DNA from: Bog-793 sp963803025
Lineage (GTDB): Bacteria; Actinomycetota; Acidimicrobiia; Acidimicrobiales; Bog-793
Length of the DNA stretch: 64,000 bases
Direction of reading: 5' to 3'
Assembly (NCBI GenBank): GCA_963803025.1
Contig: CAWDKZ010000012.1
Span: forward strand, 186,001 to 250,000
Part shown: piece by piece, positions 1 to 8,406 of the stretch
Layout of the letters: each line of letters begins with the position of its first letter
Numbering within the stretch: position 1 is the first letter of the stretch
The notes under the pieces: generated by a model
Databases searched by the model: none
What the model was told of the DNA's origin: nothing
The model's input: only the letters and a program-made list of their open reading frames with translations
Program-made: the position numbers and the translations under genes

Positions 1-447
1 GAAATGAGAACCGGCACATGCTGCCGGCGGTCGATTCCCCTGGCCCCTTGCGACATTAGTTCTTATACACCTTTTCCCGCGCCGCTACAATCCGGACCGC
101 GGCGCAGCATGGCCCCGCGCCGGTGCGGACCATCGTAACTCATTCACTCCAGTCGTTGTCTAGCCGTATGGCAATCCGAATGCCAGTCCATAAGTTGCCT
201 GGAATCGGCGAACGCCAGTCAGAGGTTCGGCCGGAGGCGGCCACGGCGGTGGATTTCGGCCACCAGCGGCGGAGGGACAAAGGCACAGGAGCGCCGGTGC
301 AGCGTGCGTTTCCAATGCACGCGCGCGGCCGCAATTGGCGTGACAATGCGGTCAGGGACCCGTGGCGCGGGAAAGCGGGGCGCGGTCGCTCGCGGACCCA
401 CTCGAGAAAATGGACCCACCTGCGGGGCAACGATTCGGAGGCCTTCG
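1..447. other. Left edge, no gene recognised
   Basis: This stretch precedes the first convincing start codon at 448. Open frames run through it on both strands, but none has a recognisable domain, a ribosome binding site or residues matching a family. It may hold the promoter of the NlpE/META gene, but no clear -35/-10 pair is visible. Confidence 0.4.
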
Positions 448-1623
448 ATGCACGTCGATATCAGCCGCTACTTGGGGCGCCAGGCATTGGTGGCGCTGGC
501 GCTGCTGGCCGCGGCCAGCGGACAGGAATTTCGAGTTGCCGGATTGACCACCTTCACTGGGGCGCTCCCGTGCGCCGACTGCCGCGGCGTGCGGCAGGTG
601 GTGACTCTGCGGCCCGATGGGTTCTTTTATCGCGAGCGCAGTTTCCTGAAGACTGAGACGAGCGGGCAGCGGGTGATGGATATCGGGAACTGGACGGTGG
701 CGGGGGAACGGCTGGTGCTGCGTTCGAGCCTGGGCGACTCACAAAGCTTCGCCATCTCGGGCGACGGCGCGTTGCAACTGCTGGACGAAACGGGCCAGGC
801 GGTGCGTGCGCCGGGAGGGTCGAGGACTGACTACAGGATGAAGCAGGAGCCGCAGGCGTACGTGCCCCAGGGGACCTACCGGATGCGGGGCATTTACACG
901 CAGACGCGCGGCCGGGGCCGGTTTCAGCCGTGCGGCGGGACGCTCACGTTGGGGGTGGAGACGAGCGGGCGTCCCAAGCTGCTGGAGCGGCTGGCCGAGG
1001 CCACCTCGGGCGGCAGGGCAGCGCTGCTGACTGCGTCCGGCACGCTCGAGAGCGCGGCGCCGGCCGGCGCAAGCACGGGAACAGGCAAGGAGATTCTGAG
1101 GATTGCGATTGTCGTGGCAGCGCAGCCGGGGGGCCAGTGCGACGCGGTTCCCGCATCGGCGATTCCGCAGCCGGCGCCGGGGGCGCTGGGAGCGGCGATC
1201 ATTGCGGTGAACATGCCCGGCGGCATGGCGCTGAGCCTGGCGGGCAGCGCGCAGAAGTCACAGAACGAGTCCTCAGCGCCGCTGCTCGACACGACGTGGG
1301 TGCTGACCGAATTGGCCAACGACCCGGTTGCCGGCGCAACGGGGCAGCGCGAAGCGAGCCTGCGGATGCAGAGCGAGGGCCACGTGTCCGGCTGGACCGG
1401 CTGCAACCGGTTCAGCGGGAGCTACGTCCTGGAGGGCCGGCTGCTGCACTTCGGGCCGCTGGCGATGACCCGCATGGCGTGCGCGGATGGCGGCGGCGTG
1501 GAGGCCCAATACATGAAGGCGCTGGAGGCAACGAGGCAGTACCAGATCCACGGCAATACGCTGGATTTGCTGGATGCGGGAGGACGCAACGCGGCGCGGT
1601 TCAAGGCGACGCTGGGGCGCTAG
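448..1623 (+). CDS. NlpE N-terminal domain plus META (HslJ-like) envelope protein
   Basis: The product is a 391-residue exported protein. Residues 12-26 are a hydrophobic signal segment without a lipobox cysteine. Residues 38-130 carry the NlpE signature, with the Cys42/Cys45 pair in a PCADCRG context. Residues 280-388 form a META/HslJ domain (WVLTELAND, then GCNRFSGSY, then TRMAC). NlpE proteins sense envelope stress and copper, and META domains are linked to heat-shock or novobiocin-resistance proteins, so an envelope-stress role is inferred. The ATG at 448 is chosen because GGAGG lies at 437-441 and the signal peptide starts there; the frame stays open further upstream without a Shine-Dalgarno. 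E. coli NlpE is a lipoprotein, so the absent lipobox is a difference. Confidence 0.8.
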   Translation: MHVDISRYLGRQALVALALLAAASGQEFRVAGLTTFTGALPCADCRGVRQVVTLRPDGFFYRERSFLKTETSGQRVMDIGNWTVAGERLVLRSSLGDSQSFAISGDGALQLLDETGQAVRAPGGSRTDYRMKQEPQAYVPQGTYRMRGIYTQTRGRGRFQPCGGTLTLGVETSGRPKLLERLAEATSGGRAALLTASGTLESAAPAGASTGTGKEILRIAIVVAAQPGGQCDAVPASAIPQPAPGALGAAIIAVNMPGGMALSLAGSAQKSQNESSAPLLDTTWVLTELANDPVAGATGQREASLRMQSEGHVSGWTGCNRFSGSYVLEGRLLHFGPLAMTRMACADGGGVEAQYMKALEATRQYQIHGNTLDLLDAGGRNAARFKATLGR

Positions 1624-1806
1624 GACACCGGTCGCGTTCGTTTGCCACTCCTGGCCGGTGTCTCGCCGGGGCGATTCATCACTTTTCATCACTCGCGCGG
1701 CCCGCCGCGGCCGCCTCGCATCCGACATTTCGACACGACACTCCGGTTTTCGCCTGAGGGGCCCTCTGCGCGCCCCTTGGCGGCTCCCGGATCCTCCGGC
1801 TATCCC

Positions 1807-1824
1807 ATTGCAAATAAATGCAAT
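1807..1824. repeat. Perfect 6-bp inverted repeat, AT-rich loop
   Basis: ATTGCA (1807-1812) and TGCAAT (1819-1824) are exact reverse complements around the loop AATAAA. The element is AT-rich in a GC-rich setting and lies between convergent genes. It has no T-run on either side, so it is not a standard terminator. Confidence 0.55.
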
Positions 1825-1865
1825 AGGAGCTACTCCGACCGCTCGGGGAGGAGCCTTCACCCACC

Positions 1866-1919
1866 CGACAGAATTCGACACTTCTCGACACTTTTCGACA
1901 CTACTGTCGAGTTCTGTCG
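1866..1919. repeat. 10-bp-phased CGACA array inside an inverted repeat
   Basis: CGACA occurs at 1866-1870, 1876-1880, 1886-1890 and 1896-1900, exactly 10 bp apart. The reverse complement TGTCG follows at 1905-1909 and 1915-1919, again 10 bp apart. The outer arms GACAGAATTCGACA (1867-1880) and TGTCGAGTTCTGTC (1905-1918) pair at 13 of 14 positions. This could be a dispersed intergenic element or an operator array on one DNA face. Confidence 0.7.
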
Positions 1920-2004
1920 AATCGCCCATTCCGGCCTCTGTTTTCGCCTCATGTTCGCACTTGACATGGGGTGTATCCTCAAGATGAGAAAGGGGTTGTT
2001 CGAG

Positions 2005-2018
2005 ATTGGCTTTGTTTC
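2005..2018 (-). repeat. Dispersed intergenic repeat core, copy 1
   Basis: On the minus strand this reads GAAACAAAGCCAAT. Two copies differing at one base (GGAACAAAGCCAAT) occur in the 49.5-49.8 kb spacer, so it is a dispersed noncoding motif in this genome. Confidence 0.55.
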
Positions 2019-2346
2019 GCAAAAATGTTTTTCGCACGCCATCGACTACGCTTTCGGTTGTTCCGATAATGATGAGCAGTGATGATTCCGCCGAGTGCCC
2101 GTCACCGGCTGCCGGCCGCGTGTCAAACGGCCAGGGGAAGCACCTGGAGCCAGCCCGGATGTTGCACCACGATCGCAGCGAGGCGCGATGGGAGGGCCGC
2201 AGCCGACGGTTGGTGAAATATCCGGGCTAGAGTCCGGAAAGAAGTGCGGCCGCGCTTGGCCGAGCAAGGCACTCGATTGCACTTCGCAGCTGGGCCACGC
2301 TATCGAGCGATTCTGAATCACCGCTGGTAGAGGACGGCCGCGACGC

Positions 2347-3144
2347 TCATTCCGGCGCGAAGACCAGGCACACCCATTCGCGTTCCGACAATTGGTCCAG
2401 CGGGCGCCAGCCGTGGGCCTGCAGGGCGTGCTCGATGCCCGCGGCGTGGTGCGCTGGGAAGCCGGCCAGGATCACGAGGCGCCGCGCCACGCGGGCGTAT
2501 TCGGGCGCCAGCGCGTGGTGCGTCACCGCGTTGATGTTGGCGATCACCACATCGGCGGCGCTGCGGGCCACGGCGCGCAGTGAACCGGCGAAGACGCGCG
2601 GCGGGCAGGCGTCGGCCAGCAGGTTCTGGCGGGCCGTGCGGGCGCTGGCCCACTCGATATCACAGCCCACGCCGCGCGCGCCGAGCAGGTAGGCGGCTTC
2701 CAGCAGAATGCCGGTCCCGGTGCCGGTGTCGAGGACGCGATCGCCGGGGCGCAGATGCTTCTCCAGGGCGGCCAGGGCGAGCTGCGTGGCGGGGTGGTCG
2801 CCGGTGCCCAGGGCCATGCCGGGGTGCACGGTCAGGCGCATACGGCCCTCGGGCGTGGGGGACTCGTCCCACTCCGGCGCGAGATAGAAGCGGGCACCGA
2901 CCTCGACGGGCTGCCAGGCCTGGCGGCTGAGCGTCTCCCAATCCACGGGCCGCTCCTCCTCGACCCGCGGGCCATAGGCCGCGAAGCGCTCGGCCAGGCC
3001 ATTGTCGCCGTCGAACCAGGCGCGCAGCCGGACGCGGCCGCCTGGCAGCTCCTCTTCCTGAACGCCCGAGGCGCCGTGCTCCCACAATTCGGCCGAGAGC
3101 AACTCGGATTCCGTTTCCACGCAATCCAGAGTTAGAGAGGTCAT
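2347..3144 (-). CDS. prmA: Ribosomal protein L11 methyltransferase
   Basis: This 265-residue cytoplasmic SAM-dependent enzyme is predicted to trimethylate ribosomal protein L11. The class I methyltransferase motif I reads DTGTGTGILLEA (about 139-150). It is preceded by the PrmA-type GTGDHPAT motif (113-120) and followed by the VIANINAV active-site region near residue 200. It is slightly shorter than the usual 290 or so residues, mostly at the N terminus. The start at 3144 is preferred over the in-frame ATG ten codons upstream, because GGAGATAAT lies about 11 bases before it. It follows lexA in the same direction with an 88-base gap, so the two may be cotranscribed. Confidence 0.9.
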   Translation of the reverse strand: MTSLTLDCVETESELLSAELWEHGASGVQEEELPGGRVRLRAWFDGDNGLAERFAAYGPRVEEERPVDWETLSRQAWQPVEVGARFYLAPEWDESPTPEGRMRLTVHPGMALGTGDHPATQLALAALEKHLRPGDRVLDTGTGTGILLEAAYLLGARGVGCDIEWASARTARQNLLADACPPRVFAGSLRAVARSAADVVIANINAVTHHALAPEYARVARRLVILAGFPAHHAAGIEHALQAHGWRPLDQLSEREWVCLVFAPE

Positions 3145-3232
3145 GGGCCGATTATCTCCAGACTGGCGGCCCATTGCCAGTCCAAAATCGGCGCGGCCGG
3201 AAACGGCGCTCGGGCGGTTGCGCGGCCGACGG

Positions 3233-3862
3233 CTAATCCATCCGGCGGATGACGGTCCGGACGCTGCCCTGAATGACCAGGTCGGCGCGCGGATAGAGTT
3301 CCGGGTAGGCCGGATTGTCGGCTTTCAGGAACCAGCGGCCGTGCACGCGCACCAGCCGCTTTAAGGTGCTTTCGCCGTCGATCAGTGCGGCGACCACCTG
3401 GCCGGCGCGCGGCGCGGGCGTCGGTTCGATGAGCACCAAGTCGCCGTTGAGGATGCCCGCGTCCTTCATCGAGTCGCCGCGGACCTTGAGCAGAAAGCAG
3501 CCCTCCTTGGGCCGGAAGCCGAGCAGCAACTCGTCCAAGGTGGCCGTGCCGTCGGGATGGAGGTTGAGGTACTCGGTGGGCGGACCGGCCGGGATCTGGC
3601 CGAACACGGGCAGGACATACAGCCCGGCGGCGATGGCGCTGGACGCTATTTCGCCGACGACGTCAACCTGGCGCGAACCGCGCCCGGTGGAGCGTCGGAT
3701 GTAGCCCTTGGTTTCCAACGCGCGGAGGTGACCGGCGACGCCGTTGGGGCTGCGGATGCCGAAGGCGCGCTGAATTTCAGGAATCGACGGCGAGCAACCG
3801 TTTTCGCGCCGGAAAGTGACGATGAAGGCGTAGATCTCGCGCTGGCGTTCCGTCAGCTCCAT
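3233..3862 (-). CDS. lexA: LexA SOS repressor / S24 autoprotease
   Basis: The 209-residue protein is the SOS-response repressor. Residues 24-55 form the winged helix-turn-helix. The autocleavage bond is Ala92-Gly93 (QIPAGPP), the nucleophile is Ser131 (GDSM) and the general base is Lys168 (STLKRL), all at the expected spacing. RecA filaments trigger its self-cleavage in known systems. The gene is intact. No Shine-Dalgarno precedes the start, and the best promoter places transcription almost at the ATG, so the mRNA may be leaderless. prmA lies downstream on the same strand. Confidence 0.95.
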   Translation of the reverse strand: MELTERQREIYAFIVTFRRENGCSPSIPEIQRAFGIRSPNGVAGHLRALETKGYIRRSTGRGSRQVDVVGEIASSAIAAGLYVLPVFGQIPAGPPTEYLNLHPDGTATLDELLLGFRPKEGCFLLKVRGDSMKDAGILNGDLVLIEPTPAPRAGQVVAALIDGESTLKRLVRVHGRWFLKADNPAYPELYPRADLVIQGSVRTVIRRMD

Positions 3863-3868
3863 GCTATA

Positions 3869-3897
3869 AGTATTTACACTGTTGAACGGGAAGTCAA
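3869..3897 (-). promoter_or_regulatory. Probable sigma-70 promoter of lexA
   Basis: On the minus strand TTGACT (3897-3892) and AATACT (3874-3869) are separated by exactly 17 bases. The -10 box lies only 6 bases from the lexA ATG. The spacer contains GTTCAACAGTG, which could include an operator, but the LexA box of this lineage is not known to me. Confidence 0.6.
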
Positions 3898-3991
3898 TGG
3901 CCCCGAGAGACGGGCGGAGCGTGCGCGGGCCGGCACCGGGAGCGGACTCGTATTGGCGATCCGGGACGGTTGCGGTAGGATGAAAAAACTG

Positions 3992-4068
3992 GGGCGCGTA
4001 GCTCAGTCGGTTAGAGCGCCTGCTTCACACGCAGGAGGTCACAGGTTCGAGTCCTGTCGCGCCCACCA
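3992..4068 (+). tRNA. tRNA-Val (anticodon CAC)
   Basis: A complete 77-nt cloverleaf with encoded CCA. The acceptor stem is GGGCGCG/CGCGCCC, the D-arm GCTC...GAGC, the anticodon arm CCTGC-TTCACAC-GCAGG with anticodon CAC (reads GUG), and the T-arm ACAGG-TTCGAGT-CCTGT. The discriminator is A4065 and CCA is at 4066-4068. Confidence 0.97.
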
Positions 4069-4115
4069 TTCTTTCCAACAACTTCCAAGGAATCAGAGCC
4101 GTGGGCTAGTGTCAT

Positions 4116-4138
4116 TTAGGGGCAGAATTCGCCCCTAA
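4116..4138. terminator. 8-bp hairpin downstream of tRNA-Val
   Basis: TTAGGGGC (4116-4123) and GCCCCTAA (4131-4138) pair perfectly around AGAATTC. It lies 48 bases after the tRNA and could end its transcript, although only a weak T-run (TCTGGTTTCC) follows. Confidence 0.45.
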
Positions 4139-4674
4139 TCTGGTTTCCGTCTGCCGAGAACTCCGTTTTCGATGGCCTCGATGCTGTGCAGCCGACCGCG
4201 TCCGGCAACTCCCCCTGGAGCGCGCCTGCGTTTTGGGCGGGCCTCCGCTCCAGCCGCCCTCAAACGCAATACCAGCCACCCAATCCGACGCTGAAAGTGG
4301 TCCCCCTTTGCTCCGCCAGAGTGGTCCCTTTTTACTCCACCCTTGACAGCCGAGGCGAGGCCGCTGGGCGGCGGGATCGGCGTCCAGCCGCAGCACTCCA
4401 CCCGATCCTCCGCCAAGCACGGAAGGAGTTGCGGCAGGAACCGCTGTACGCAACGATTCCAAGCGTCCAACAGCGGTGATCGTGATATCGTCTCAGCGGG
4501 CCAGTCGGGGACCGTCCACGCCCGGCACAAGGCGCTGATGATCGAGCCGCAGAAAGCACGAAACAAGCTCACTTTCAGTGACTGAGCTGACACGTCCTGA
4601 TCTGTGCCTGCGCTATCTGGCGAACCGCCGCCACGGGCCAGCCGGCGGTGGCCCGCCGGAGGCTCCCGATCCAT
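4139..4674. other. Decayed region, no intact gene
   Basis: Apart from the terminal-repeat-like sequence at 4297-4341 I see no supportable gene. A 179-codon frame on the minus strand and a 116-codon frame overlapping it lack domains, start sites and consistent composition. The stretch looks like mobile-element debris downstream of the tRNA. Confidence 0.4.
4297..4341. mobile_element. Remnant of an IS21-family-like terminus
   Basis: Two tandem units, GTGGTCCCCCTTTGCTCC (4297-4314) and GTGGTCCCTTTTTACTCC (4321-4338), match at 15 of 18 positions with a 24-base period. IS21-family ends typically carry multiple short internal repeats of this kind. No IstA or IstB coding sequence is nearby, so only an orphan end would remain. 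The family assignment comes from memory of such ends and is uncertain. Confidence 0.4.
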
Positions 4675-7053
4675 CTATTCGTGCCACGGTTTCCGGAGCT
4701 TGTAGACCTCGATTCGGCCCTCGATCGCAGGGGCCTGCGCCGGGTCGGCGGCGATGGCCCGGCGTGCGGTGGTGATGGCGTCTTCAAAACGGCCGCTTTC
4801 GGCGTAGGCGGCGGCCAGAGTGTCGAGCGTGGACGCGTCCCTGGAGTGAGTCAGCAGCAGCGCTCGGACGGCCAGCGCCACGGCCTCCGGACCGTCCCGC
4901 AGGTCGGCGTTGGTGGCCAGGATCCAGGCCGCCCGGCGCAGCGCCGTGGCGTTGTTCGGACCGAGCTCAATCGCGGCCCGCCAGTGCTCCAGCGCGACCT
5001 TCGGTTGATCGGTCGTTTCAGCCAGCTTCTGATGCGCCTCGGCGTAGTCCGGATTGAACGTCACCGCGTCATGGAGATGAGCCAGCGCCGCAGGTTTGTC
5101 GCCGCCTCGCAGGGCCGCCAAGGCCAGGTAGTAATGCTCCTGGGCCGTGGGGTGGGCTGAAATTGCGACCGGATCGGCGTCGTGCCCGGTTTCGAGTTGA
5201 TGGATGGCCCACGCCAGCGGCGACTGGCGGAGGGTCTCCTCCCGGTCTTTTTCGAGATATGGCAGCGCCGCGTCGCCTCGGCCGGCGAGCAGCAGGCTCA
5301 TGCCCAGGCTGCGCCGCGTGGCGCTGTCTTCGGGCGCGATATCGAGCAGCTCCTTCCACGTCGCCGCGGCTTCGGCATAGCGCTTTTGCTTCTCCAGATA
5401 CAGGCCGCGGTCGTACAGGCGGTAGTACTCCAGCGCCGGCCCGCCGATACTCTGCAGGCCCCCCGGCGGGACGTTGACGAACTCCGGGAGGTTGACAGCG
5501 CGGTTGGCGGCGGTCGAGTTCTCGATCAGGATCGGCGGGCGTGTCGTTGCCATCGGCATCGATGTGCGTGAGATACATCTGCGTGTAAGGCGAGCGCGCC
5601 TTGGACGAGAAAACCAGCCAGCGGCCGTTGGGCGAGAAGCTGTGCCAGGAGTTCATCAGCGGCGTATTGCAGTGCATGCGGCGCGCCACGCCGCCCGCGG
5701 CGGGGACGATGTACAGCTGGCTGTCGGGCCGCATCAGCTGGCCGTTGCGTGACTGGACGAAGACCAGCCAGCGGCCGTCGGGGGAGAGCTTGGGAAAGGT
5801 GTTGCTCAGGCCGTTGCCGCGAGGCGCCCGCAATCGGCTCCGCGCGTCCGCCCCGGCCGTTATTGAAGGGGATGCGGTAGAGGTCGTAGTGGATCTGCAG
5901 TTCGTTGGGATCGTTGGCGAACTTCGCCAGCGGCGAGGCCCGGCGGGTTGGGATCCTGGGCGCGGGCGCGGGCGAAGACCAGGTACTCGCCGTCGGGGCT
6001 CCAGACGGCGCCGAATTGCACGTAGGCCGGATCGTCGGCGCCGGGCAGGGGCTGCAGGATGCCGGTGGCGCGGCTGTACCAGGCCAGAACGCCGCGCGTG
6101 GGAAAGAAGACCTGCAGGAAGCGGTAGTCGGTGAAGTTGGCGACGTAGTAGTTGCTGGCGCGCTGGCCCGGCGTGTCGATGGTCGTGACCACCTTATCGC
6201 CGCGCGGCGAGAGCTGGCGACATGAAGCCCACGCGGATCGGGGTTTTCCAGGCGGCCCTGGGCCGAGCTCCATTGAATCACGTCCTCGCGCCGCACTGTC
6301 ACGTCGGGCTGCACCGGGGCCAGGAAATAGCGGCCCTTGTTGTTCTTCAATCCGTCCAGGTCCATGCCCATGAACTTGCCGTCGCGCGAAAAGGAGTGGC
6401 AGTTGGCGCACACCGGAAGCCCCTGCAGGACAATCCGGCTGTGCGTCTGGCTGACGTCGCGCAGCCGCCACTGGACCAGCCGCACGGCGTACGGCGCCAG
6501 CGGCTTGATCACGCCTTTCTCGGTTTCGCTGGGCATCAGCGGGACATCGCGGTAGAAGATCGGCGCGCCCACCGGATCGGGTGAGGTCGCGATGCGGACG
6601 GCCGAGTGCGAGACGGCGTGGCCTTGCTCGAGCCCGGTCCACGTGATTGTGGCGGGCGCCGTCTTGGACCGGCCCTGGATCAGTTCCCAAACCGCCGCCG
6701 TGGGCTTCCAGCTTCTTTGTCGCGGATCCACCGTTGGCAGTTTGTTGGTGCTGGAGATGCAGTCGGTGTCGATCTCGCCGGGCTGCAGAAGCGGGCCGCT
6801 GGAGACGATCCGCAGCGGCGGGCCGCGAAGCAAAGGAGACTTCGATGCGCCACGCCGTCGCCGCACTAGCGTCGTGCCACAGGAGAGTGGGGGGCGCGAA
6901 ATCGGGCGGGAACAGAGCGCCCTCGGCCGGATAGTCGATCGTCAGGCCGGGAGCGCCGGCGAACGTCACGGCCGAGAAGATCAGCCACAGCTCAATGACC
7001 GTGCCGCGGGCCACTACTTGATTGTACGGTTTGCAGGCGGCTGGAAGGATCAC
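4675..7053 (-). CDS. Exported TolB-like propeller with CxxCH motif and C-terminal TPRs (frameshifted)
   Basis: One gene is spread over three frames. It starts with a hydrophobic leader, followed by a domain beginning GLTIDYPAEGALFPPDF. A single CANCH c-type haem motif is encoded at 6396-6410, inside GLPVCANCHSFSRDG. TolB-like blades follow (LSPDGRWLVFVQ, FSPNGRWLVFSS). The C-terminal 290 residues are TPR helices (AEAAATWKELLDIAPED and later repeats). I find six breaks, all +1: near 6850, two at about 6215-6235, then near 5930, 5830 and 5550. Without them the protein would be about 790 residues. A periplasmic role is inferred; substrate and partner are unknown. The start at 7053 is not firmly supported. 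Confidence 0.7.
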
Positions 7054-7231
7054 CCGCTACATCGCCGCCTTTGGTCCTCTCGGCGCCACCTTCAGTAGAA
7101 CCGGTGAGTCGCCGATCAACACGCTGGTTCCAGTGACCGGCGTATCCGCGCGGGCCGCCCAGATCGCCGCCGCCAGCAGCCGGCACCTGCTTTCCGGTCA
7201 CTGCGATATGCTCGTGGCCGGAGATTCAGCC

Positions 7232-8350
7232 ATGGACCGACATTTTTCCCGCAGAGATTTCATGGGCGCGGCCCTGGGCGCGGCAGCGCTGGCGCCCGCC
7301 GCGCTCCACGCCGCCCCGAAAAACGCGCTCCCGCGCTGGCGCGGTTTCAACCTGCTGTATTACTTCGTGGCCCGAAACCAGAAAGAGCCGGTGCAGATCC
7401 CCGAGGACGACTTCAAGATGATCGCCGACCTGGGCTTCGATTTCGTGCGCATCCCGATGGACTACTGGCACTGGGTCGATTCGGACTGGCGCGCCACGGG
7501 ACGCCCCGACCCGAAGGACGTATTGAAGATCAAGGAAAGCGCGTTCGCCGGGATTGATCGGATCGTCGAGCTCGGCCGCAACCACGGCCTGCACGTCAAC
7601 TTGAACTTTCACCGCGCTCCCGGCTACTGCATCAACGGGGCTGAACTCGAGCCGTTCGTGCTATGGCGCGACCAGCCGGCGGAGGACGCATTCGTGTTCC
7701 ATTGGGACTATTTCGCGCGCCGCTACAAGGACATCGGCCCCAATGAGCTGAGCTTCAACCTGGTGAACGAAGCCCCAACGCCGCGTCACGGCTACATGAC
7801 GAGGGAGGACTACCGCCGCGTGATGACGCGCGCCGCCGGGAAGATCCGCGAGACCACGCCCGATCGCACCATCCTCATCGACGGGCTCGACGTCGGCAAC
7901 ACGGTCGTCTATGAGATGCTGCCCACCGGCGTCGCGCAGAGTGTCCATGGCTACACGCCCGCGGAAATCAGCCACTACCACGCCGGCTGGGTGGACAAGC
8001 GCAGCGACTTCCCGACGCCCTGGTGGCCGGCCGTGAAGCGCGACGGGAGCGGCCTCATCAGCCGTGACACGTTGGAGAAACACTATGAGCCGTGGGGCTG
8101 GCTGGTGCAACAGGGGATCGGCGTGCACTGCGGCGAACTGGGCGCCTTCAACCGCACGCCCCACGACATCTTTTTGCGCTGGATCTGCGACGTTTTGGAC
8201 ATCCTGAAGATCTATAACATCGGCTGGGCATTGTGGGAATTCCGCGGTTCGTTCGGCGTGCTCGATTCGGGCCGTGCCGATGTGAAGTACGAGGATTGGC
8301 ACGGCCATCAGCTCGACCGCGAACTGCTGACGCTGCTGCAGTACCACTGA
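7232..8350 (+). CDS. Glycoside hydrolase family 5-like, Tat-exported
   Basis: A 372-residue secreted hydrolase. The N terminus carries a twin-arginine signal (SRRDFMGAALGAAALAPAA). The mature part is a GH5-type barrel: an NLVNEAPT motif with the presumed acid/base Glu180, and WALWEFRGS with the presumed nucleophile Glu336. GH5 enzymes cleave beta-glucans, mannans and related polymers; the substrate here cannot be read from the motifs. ATG 7232 is chosen because the Tat signal starts there and GGAG lies about 8 bases upstream. The gene is intact. The next gene, a cupin protein, converges on it. Confidence 0.85.
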   Translation: MDRHFSRRDFMGAALGAAALAPAALHAAPKNALPRWRGFNLLYYFVARNQKEPVQIPEDDFKMIADLGFDFVRIPMDYWHWVDSDWRATGRPDPKDVLKIKESAFAGIDRIVELGRNHGLHVNLNFHRAPGYCINGAELEPFVLWRDQPAEDAFVFHWDYFARRYKDIGPNELSFNLVNEAPTPRHGYMTREDYRRVMTRAAGKIRETTPDRTILIDGLDVGNTVVYEMLPTGVAQSVHGYTPAEISHYHAGWVDKRSDFPTPWWPAVKRDGSGLISRDTLEKHYEPWGWLVQQGIGVHCGELGAFNRTPHDIFLRWICDVLDILKIYNIGWALWEFRGSFGVLDSGRADVKYEDWHGHQLDRELLTLLQYH

Positions 8351-8406
8351 GCCGCTGAACGGTGCAATGGCCCATCTCGAGTGTGGCCGCTAACGGCAAC
8401 TGCCGT

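Larger units (their letters stand above)
1624..2346. other. Repeat-rich intergenic spacer
   Basis: No gene is recognisable in these 720 bases, although frames are open on both strands. It contains a short perfect hairpin at 1807-1824, a 10-bp-phased CGACA/TGTCG array at 1866-1919 with three further CGACA copies at 1723-1740, and a minus-strand copy of an intergenic repeat core at 2005-2018. The stretch from 2040 to 2340 shows nothing I can name. Confidence 0.5.

Noticed and set aside
924..1406. Long minus-strand frame opposite the NlpE/META gene
   Set aside because: It is the antisense of a well-supported gene, as expected in GC-rich DNA, with no domain or start signal.
1857..2042. Small minus-strand protein covering the repeat (KHFCETKPISNN)
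   Set aside because: The frame is just the dispersed intergenic repeat plus the CGACA array translated; no start signal and no gene-like features.
3992..4068. Phage attachment site at the tRNA-Val 3' end
   Set aside because: I found no second copy of the tRNA 3' sequence in the window and no integrase nearby.
4135..4674. 179-codon minus-strand frame as a real gene
   Set aside because: It has no domain, no ribosome binding site and erratic composition, and it runs through the IS21-like terminal repeats.
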